Below are positions 29,369 to 34,839 of a stretch of 34,839 bases of DNA, piece by piece (position 1 is the stretch's first letter; each line of letters begins with the position of its first letter). Location: assembly GCA_012030715.1 (NCBI GenBank), contig JAAUUJ010000027.1:1-34839 (forward strand). Direction: 5' to 3'. The notes beneath the pieces were generated by a model. The model worked only from the letters and a program-made list of their open reading frames with translations. It had not been told where the DNA came from and made no database searches. Source of the stretch: Synechococcaceae cyanobacterium SM2_3_1. GTDB lineage: Bacteria; Cyanobacteriota; Cyanobacteriia; Thermostichales; Thermostichaceae. A program made the position numbers and the translations under genes.

Positions 29369-32300
29369 CTACCCAATCACTAAAGGTAGGAGGTATTGCC
29401 GAGTTTCATGGTAGAGTTCCGTTAACTGGTTCGTCCATTGATCAACGGCTATGGGCTGGGAGTCGGCTGATGTTTCCAGTTTTTTGCAGAGCTGAGACAG
29501 TCGCTTTGCGCCGACCGTGGCATTCATAGAACGAAATGCATGAGCTGCCAGCCGTAGCTGACTCTGGTCACCTGCAGCGAGAGCATCCAACAAGTGATGA
29601 AGCCGAGTTGCTGCATCGGCCAAGTAGCTGGTGACGATATCCATGACAACTTCTTCACCGCCTTCTCCAAACCCCTGCGCAATCGCATCAAGCTCACGAG
29701 GATCAAACACGGGACAGGTAAGATCCTGTTCAGGTATTAACCTCGTTGTCTGAGTCGAAGAGCCTTTAGAATTGGCAGGCGTCTGTTGATAACGTTTCAA
29801 GGCGTTGATGATCTCCTGAAGACGAATTGGTTTGCCAATGTAGTCATCCATGCCAGCCGCCAGGCACTTTGCTTTGTCTTCTTGCATCGCATGGGCAGTC
29901 ATGGCAATGATCCAGGGCTGATCCTCGGGAGGGGTAGATTGCCGGATCTGGCGAGTTGCTTCCCATCCATCCATCTGGGGCATTTGCACATCCATAAAGA
30001 CGACATCATAGGGCTGTCTCTGTAATGCCGATACGGCTTCCCGGCCATCAGTGACCAGATCCGGTCGATACCCCAATTGCTCCAACATGTGCTGAGCCAC
30101 TTTCTGGTTAACAGCAATGTCCTCCACTAACAACATTCGCAGGGGAAGATCTTCCGCCATATGCAAAGAGATTTGGGCCTGAGAGGACTGCTGCGTTTCC
30201 CTACCCAGTTGAGACCCTGGATAAATCAATTTCAGTAATGTCTCCCGCAGCTGGTTTTGCTTAACAGGCTTATTGAGAAACGTGAGAGAAGTAGGGCTCA
30301 GGTTTGCAGGGTGAGAATGCGGGTTTCCAATTGAGCTAAGCATCAGGATCGGAACTGCTTCATAGTTGGAGATTTTGCGAATGAAGTCCGCACAGGTTAG
30401 CCCGTCCATTTCTGGCATCTGCATATCCAGTAGCACGAGATCGATCGGATCCTGGTTCTTCAACCAGGTCAGAGCTTCTTCTCCAGAAGCAACTATATAA
30501 ACCTGAAAACCCCAGGATTGGGTCTGTAATGCCAGAATCTGGCGATTAGTAGCGTTATCATCCACGATTAAAAGCCGTTTACTCAGCAGGTTTTTGATGG
30601 GGCTGAGAGAATATTCGACTTCAGGGCCAGGAAACTCTTCCACAGCAAGAATAAAGGAAAAGATTGAGCCCTGGGGGGAGGATAGAAAAGGGAAACATGA
30701 CAGATCTGAAAATTCATCGATTGGATATTCTCCGGCAATGTGGGAGCCACTGGTAACCCACATCTGACCACCCATCATCTGGCAAAGGTGTTTACTGATG
30801 GCGAGACCAAGCCCTGTTCCCCCATATTCACGGGTGGTTGAGGCATCCACCTGACTAAACGGTTGAAAGAGGCGATGCATGCGCTCGGGAGGGATCCCGA
30901 TACCTGTATCTTTGACAGCAAATTCAAGGGTATAGAAATTCTCCAACGCTGAGGGGAGTTGGCGTGGATGAACAGTAATGACAACTTCCCCCTGAGGAGT
31001 AAATTTCACGGCATTACTGAGCAAATTCAGCAGGATCTGCTGAACTCTTGTCATATCCCCCAATACATAAGTGGGGCAACCCGGATCAATAAAGTAGGTG
31101 AGCTCCAGTCCTTTAGCAACAGCATTCGGACCGACTAAATCCAAACACCGATCGATACATTCACGCAACAGGAAGGGTTGATGTTCCAGTTCCAGTTTCC
31201 CGGACTCAATCTTCGAGAAGTCAAGAATGTCGTTGATGATCGTGAGCAGGGCATCCCCACTGGTGCGGATCGTTTCTGTAAAGTCTCGCTGTAGAGGGGT
31301 CAGATCGGTATCCAGGAGCAGCCCGGTCATCCCGATTACAGCATTCATGGGGGTACGGATCTCATGACTCATGGTTGCCAGGAAGTCACTTTTCGCGCGG
31401 TTTGCCGCCTCCGCTGCCTGGCGAGCCTGATCCAGCTCACGATTATTGCTGAGCACCTCCTCTCGATAGCGGTGTTCTGCTTCCAGCAACTTAGCCTGGG
31501 CGATGGCAATTCCCAATTGGGCGGCAACCGACTCCAGTAAGGTGATTTCTTCGGGAGTCCATTCACGGTAAGTGATGCACTGGTTTAAAACAATGACACC
31601 ATTGGGTTGATCCTTATAAGAGGTCCGGACGGCGAGCATGGATTTGATTCCAAGCTTGTATAGGAGCGGCATTGTGTCCAGGAGCAGGGGATTTTCATGG
31701 ATATTGGGGGTTACCACCGCCCTTTGTTCCCTGAGACAACACCTTGAGGGCATGAGGATTATCTTTGACCGGCATTTCAACTTCCATCGTGGAGCCGTAG
31801 CCAGGCTGACAGTACTCCGCTACTACTGGAGTTCGCGGAAAAGGATCTTCTACATAGGTGCGGATGATGCAGCGATCTACCTTGAAAGCCTGACCAATCT
31901 GGGTAGCGGCAGTTTGGAAAACCGTCTGACTGTCCAGGCTCCGTCTGATTTCTTGAGTGATTTTCTCCAAAAGTACCGTGCGCAGATATTGCTGCTCCAG
32001 CAGTTTTTTTTCCTCATAGCGCTCGATCTCGCCTCCTAGCCACTGAGCCATAAGCTGGAGGAACTCAAAGTCCACGGTTTTGAATACCCGATAGCGAGGA
32101 TCTGGGCTGGAAAAATTGATCGTACCGTAGGGCAGATTTCTCACCTGAACGGGTGCACCAATGTAGGCTTCTAAGCGAAAAGCACGATAGGCAGGATGCT
32201 GCCGCCACTCCGAGTGTTGTGCATGCTCAAATCCGATGGGTTGATTGGCAGTTAATGTTTTCTGACAGTAGGTTTGCTCCAGGCTAAAGGTTGTGCCCAC

Positions 32301-33010
32301 CTCAATTTCAAAGCCAGGGGCATGAATTCCTTTGACGGTATAGTTATCCCCTTCGACTAAAGCGAGAATGCCAATATCCAGGTTGAAGCGTCGGCATCCC
32401 ATCTCCAGGAGCTGTTGGACCCTCTCCTCAAAGCTGAGAGTGGCATGGGCAATAATGGCGTGCAGGGTACGGATACTGGCCTCGCTCTCTCGAAGTTCAG
32501 TTTCCATGAGTTTTGGGGTCGTGATCACTTCCGTGAACATAATGATGCCGCCGATCTCCCCATTGCTTTCGCGCCAGGGTTGCACCTGCCAGCGGACCCA
32601 GTCGGTATGTCCATCCAGTCGGAGAAACAGATCTTCCTCACAGGACTCTACCGCCCCTTCCAGGCAGCGCCCATGGATTTTTTCCAACGTTCGGGGATTT
32701 CTGGAAAGATCTCGTAGTGGGACCGCCCCAATAGCTCTTGACCCCCGAGACCGTAATCCTGGCTCCAACGTTTGCTATGGGCGAGGTAGCAAAGCTCTCG
32801 ATTAAACATGGCGATGGCACAGGGAGCATTCTCGATAAAGATCTCCAGCTGCTGCTGGCTACGCAATAGCTCTTTCTCCACCCGATGCCGCTCTCGGATT
32901 TCTTCCTGCAACTGGGTATTGATGACATGAAGTGCTTCAGGATCAGGGAGTGTTGATCCCGAGGATGGGGGGTTGTTATCTCCCTGTCGGGTCACGTATA
33001 CCTCATTCAC
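29369..33010 (-). CDS. Hybrid sensor histidine kinase (PAS-GAF-GAF-HisKA-HATPase-REC-REC-HPt), with two frameshifts
   Basis: About 1,210 residues when repaired. Order: a PAS domain ([19 protein letters not shown]), a GAF domain ([20 protein letters not shown]), a second cyanobacterial-type GAF ([19 protein letters not shown]), the kinase core with [33 protein letters not shown] and [16 protein letters not shown], two receiver domains ([28 protein letters not shown]) and a C-terminal HPt with [15 protein letters not shown]. The second GAF lacks the Cys-His pair that binds bilin in phytochrome-like sensors, so it is probably not a photoreceptor by that route. The frame shifts in a run of six T at 32678-32683 (one base missing) and again at about 31730-31745. 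No membrane helices are seen, so it is cytoplasmic. The signal sensed is unknown. Confidence 0.85.
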
Positions 33011-33138
33011 TTAAATGGCACCTAACCTAGCTGAGAATGAAGCAGAAGCAGGTTATCACTATTTCTCTACTATATTCTCATGCCAAGATCTATGGATCTT
33101 GCGTGATTGTGCGGAAAGCACGATGAGGAGCAACATTG

Positions 33139-33987
33139 ATGAACACAGTGTTCTTTCAAGATCGGACCGCAGTGATTGCCACCATGCATCGCAAAGAACA
33201 GGTGATCGAGCCCATCCTGACTCAATCGTTGGGTATACGAGTGCAAATCCCGTCGGACTTCAATACGGATAGCCTGGGCACGTTTACCGGAGAAATCCCT
33301 CGTCCTGGGTCGCAAATTGAAACCGCGCGGAAAAAAGCTCGGATGGCACTGCAGGTAACAGGTCACACCTTGGGAATTGCCAGTGAAGGGAGTTTTGGAC
33401 CTCATCCGTTTATCCCCTGGGAGGCTTCTGATCTGGAGCTTGTCGTGTTGCTGGATCTAGAGCATGACCTGGAGATTGTAGGTCAGGCACTTTCCACCCA
33501 TACAAATTATCAGCAACAAGCGATCCGCAGCTGGTCTGAGGCAGAGGCCTTTGCTCAGAAGGTAGGATTTCCAGAGCATGGTCTGATTGTGCGCAGTTTG
33601 CCAGATCTTGATCGATGTGTGAAAGGGATCATCCTCTGGGAGACGTTATCCAGAACGGTAGAAGAATTCTTGTCAGCTTCACAGGGTTTGATCAGACTTG
33701 AGACCGATATGCGGGCGTTATTTAATCCCACACGCATGCTGGTGATCGAAGCAGCAACTCGCGATCTGGTGCAGAAAATTCAGGTTCCCTGTCCTCAATG
33801 TGGATGCCCTGGATTTGGGGTTACAGAAAAACGCTCCGGCCTGCCCTGTAGTCTCTGCCATCTGCCCACCGCCAACATTTTGAAGCTGATCTGCCAGTGC
33901 CAGAAGTGCCAGTATCGAGAGGAGAGGTTGTATCCCGATGGAAAAACGGAGGCAGATCCCGCCACCTGTTCTTTCTGTAACCCCTAG
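33139..33987 (+). CDS. DUF6671-family protein with zinc-ribbon-like C-terminus
   Basis: 282 residues. The N-terminal part (AVIATMHRKEQVIEPIL, DSLGTFTGEIPRPGSQIETA, GIASEGSFGPHPFIPW) matches a conserved family of unknown function that I know as DUF6671. The C-terminus has paired cysteines (CPQCGCPG, CSLCHLP, CQCQKCQY, CSFC) that could bind zinc. The ATG at 33139 follows a GAGGAG ribosome-binding site; the TTG one codon earlier is not needed. It is divergent from the sensor kinase and converges with the next gene with a 3 bp gap. No function is proposed. Confidence 0.8.
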   Translation: MNTVFFQDRTAVIATMHRKEQVIEPILTQSLGIRVQIPSDFNTDSLGTFTGEIPRPGSQIETARKKARMALQVTGHTLGIASEGSFGPHPFIPWEASDLELVVLLDLEHDLEIVGQALSTHTNYQQQAIRSWSEAEAFAQKVGFPEHGLIVRSLPDLDRCVKGIILWETLSRTVEEFLSASQGLIRLETDMRALFNPTRMLVIEAATRDLVQKIQVPCPQCGCPGFGVTEKRSGLPCSLCHLPTANILKLICQCQKCQYREERLYPDGKTEADPATCSFCNP

Positions 33988-33990
33988 CGC

Positions 33991-34746
33991 TTAATTAGCA
34001 TACGGGTTGACGGGTGTAGGAATGGGTATCACCTGCTCTGCTTGAATCAAGATCTGGGGTTGTTCCTGCCCTGCCTGCACAGCCATGCGCCCCTGTACAC
34101 GGTACCAGCGATCTGCTTCCAGAGACTCAGAATCCGTCCAACGGGTGGGGAGGGCTACCGGATAGGCGTCTGCGGCACAACAGCTAATTAAAAATCGGGC
34201 CAGCAGAAAGGTCTTTGCGGGGGCATCTTCGGGATGAACTACAAACCCATCCACATTTACGGGCTGGTGCTCATAGGTATAGGGATCAGGAAATACTTCA
34301 AGCGTGCGGATCCAGTCTAGAAGGGTTCTCTCCTCTGGGTTGACCTGGGGGCGAAAGGCCTGAGGTTGATCCCGAGTGACACTCAAATGCTGACTGACTC
34401 CCCGATTGAGAGCCGTTTGACCCGATAGCGGCTTGGGATTGACCCAGAGACCCAGAAGGGCGGTGCTGAGAAGCAGGATGGCTCCGAGGTGAGGTGTGAA
34501 GATACTGACGTGACCTGTATTGCTGGCTGCAGTCTGGCGGGGGCGGAGAAATTGATAGGATCCCAGGCTCAATAGCAGTACGCCCGTGACGGTTGCCAAA
34601 TTGAGGTAGTTGACGTGGATCAAGAGCACCAGTTGCTGCTGCCAGCGAAACGTCAAAAGCATGCCCCCCAACAGCAAAATCGGCAGGGCATCAAAACGGT
34701 TCCTGAAAAAATTGATCCCCAAAGAACCGCCCGCTGAAGATCTCAC
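33991..34746 (-). CDS. TIGR03943/YcgQ-type membrane protein
   Basis: 251 residues with two or three N-terminal helices (about 20-60 and 85-105) and a C-terminal soluble domain. The domain carries VNVDGFVVHPEDAPAKTFLL and LARFLISCCAADAYPVALP, which is the signature I associate with TIGR03943 (YcgQ) proteins. In other genomes the partner is a DUF318 permease encoded immediately upstream, sometimes linked to metal or metalloid handling. Here the GTG start has a GGAGGTGA ribosome-binding site and overlaps the stop of an upstream reading frame in a GTGA arrangement, consistent with such coupling. The transported substrate is unknown. Confidence 0.75.
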   Translation of the reverse strand: MRSSAGGSLGINFFRNRFDALPILLLGGMLLTFRWQQQLVLLIHVNYLNLATVTGVLLLSLGSYQFLRPRQTAASNTGHVSIFTPHLGAILLLSTALLGLWVNPKPLSGQTALNRGVSQHLSVTRDQPQAFRPQVNPEERTLLDWIRTLEVFPDPYTYEHQPVNVDGFVVHPEDAPAKTFLLARFLISCCAADAYPVALPTRWTDSESLEADRWYRVQGRMAVQAGQEQPQILIQAEQVIPIPTPVNPYAN

Positions 34747-34839
34747 GATGGCTCACCTCCACTAACTGAGGAGACAGAAAGTTCCTGAAAGCGAGGATAC
34801 CTCCTGTAAAAAGTTTGAAAACAGGGGTTGTGCGAAGCG
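34743..34839 (-). CDS. Partial upstream gene, C-terminal end only
   Basis: An open minus-strand frame enters from the window edge and ends with a TGA at 34745-34743 that overlaps the start of the YcgQ-like gene (GTGA). Only about 31 codons are inside the window and they are not diagnostic. From the usual gene pairing it may be the permease partner (DUF318), but the sequence here cannot show that. Confidence 0.35.
   Translation of the reverse strand, partial: ASHNPCFQTFYRRYPRFQELSVSSVSGGEPS

Noticed and set aside
31695..32600. Bilin-binding cyanobacteriochrome/phytochrome GAF domain in the hybrid kinase
   Set aside because: The GAF sequences are of cyanobacterial type but the Cys-His pair expected before the conserved hydrophobic helix is missing ([12 protein letters not shown] there), and no other canonical bilin Cys motif was seen.

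Overview
The window comes from a cyanobacterium with roughly 55% G+C by eye. It encodes allophycocyanin-type phycobiliproteins, a CP43-like chlorophyll antenna protein, a CpcT/CpeT bilin lyase and a cyanobacterial-style sigma-70 factor, and it has the rpsL-rpsG-fusA-tuf-rpsJ order common in the phylum. The species cannot be named from the sequence. The photosynthetic cassette described below is best known, from memory, in hot-spring Synechococcus (Thermostichus-like) strains, so a thermophilic or low-light mat organism is a reasonable guess but is inference.

Layout. 0-2 kb: tatA, a sigma-region-2/transmembrane/RskA fusion gene and purN, all plus strand. 2-7.5 kb, mostly minus strand: an RpoD-family sigma factor, a dead parDE toxin-antitoxin remnant on the plus strand, proS, a CorC/HlyC-type membrane protein and a cysteine/proline-rich lipoprotein. 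7.6-12.9 kb: an ABC-F ATPase, a dipeptide-epimerase-like enolase-superfamily enzyme (minus) and comEC. 12.9-14.9 kb, minus strand: a dual-specificity phosphatase, a glycerophosphodiester phosphodiesterase and a CpcT-like lyase. 15.0-19.8 kb: the str operon (S12, S7, EF-G, EF-Tu, S10). 19.9-23.3 kb: dapB, xseA (minus) and an AI-2E-type permease. 23.7-24.5 kb: a tandem universal stress protein. 24.5-25.3 kb: decayed IS1 and IS630 transposase debris.

25.3-28.4 kb is the most interesting part. It holds an ApcD-like alpha allophycocyanin, an ApcB-like beta allophycocyanin and an IsiA/Pcb-like chlorophyll protein with a long C-terminal tail. The order matches the apcD4-apcB3-isiX low-light photoacclimation (LoLiP) cassette. 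An HLR1-like direct-repeat element lies upstream, a strong hairpin sits between the first two genes, a weak terminator precedes the third and a strong terminator ends the unit. Facing it on the minus strand (28.4-33.0 kb) are a large hybrid sensor kinase (PAS-GAF-GAF-HisKA-HATPase-REC-REC-HPt) and a REC-GGDEF diguanylate cyclase, which are candidate signalling partners. The window ends with a DUF6671-type protein and a TIGR03943/YcgQ-type membrane protein whose upstream partner runs off the edge.

Quality caution: single-base frameshifts interrupt several genes that should be intact, including EF-Tu, the epimerase, the AI-2E permease, the hybrid kinase and the lipoprotein. Several lie in short homopolymers. 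This looks more like indel error in the source assembly than real gene decay, except for the toxin-antitoxin and IS remnants, which also show truncation.
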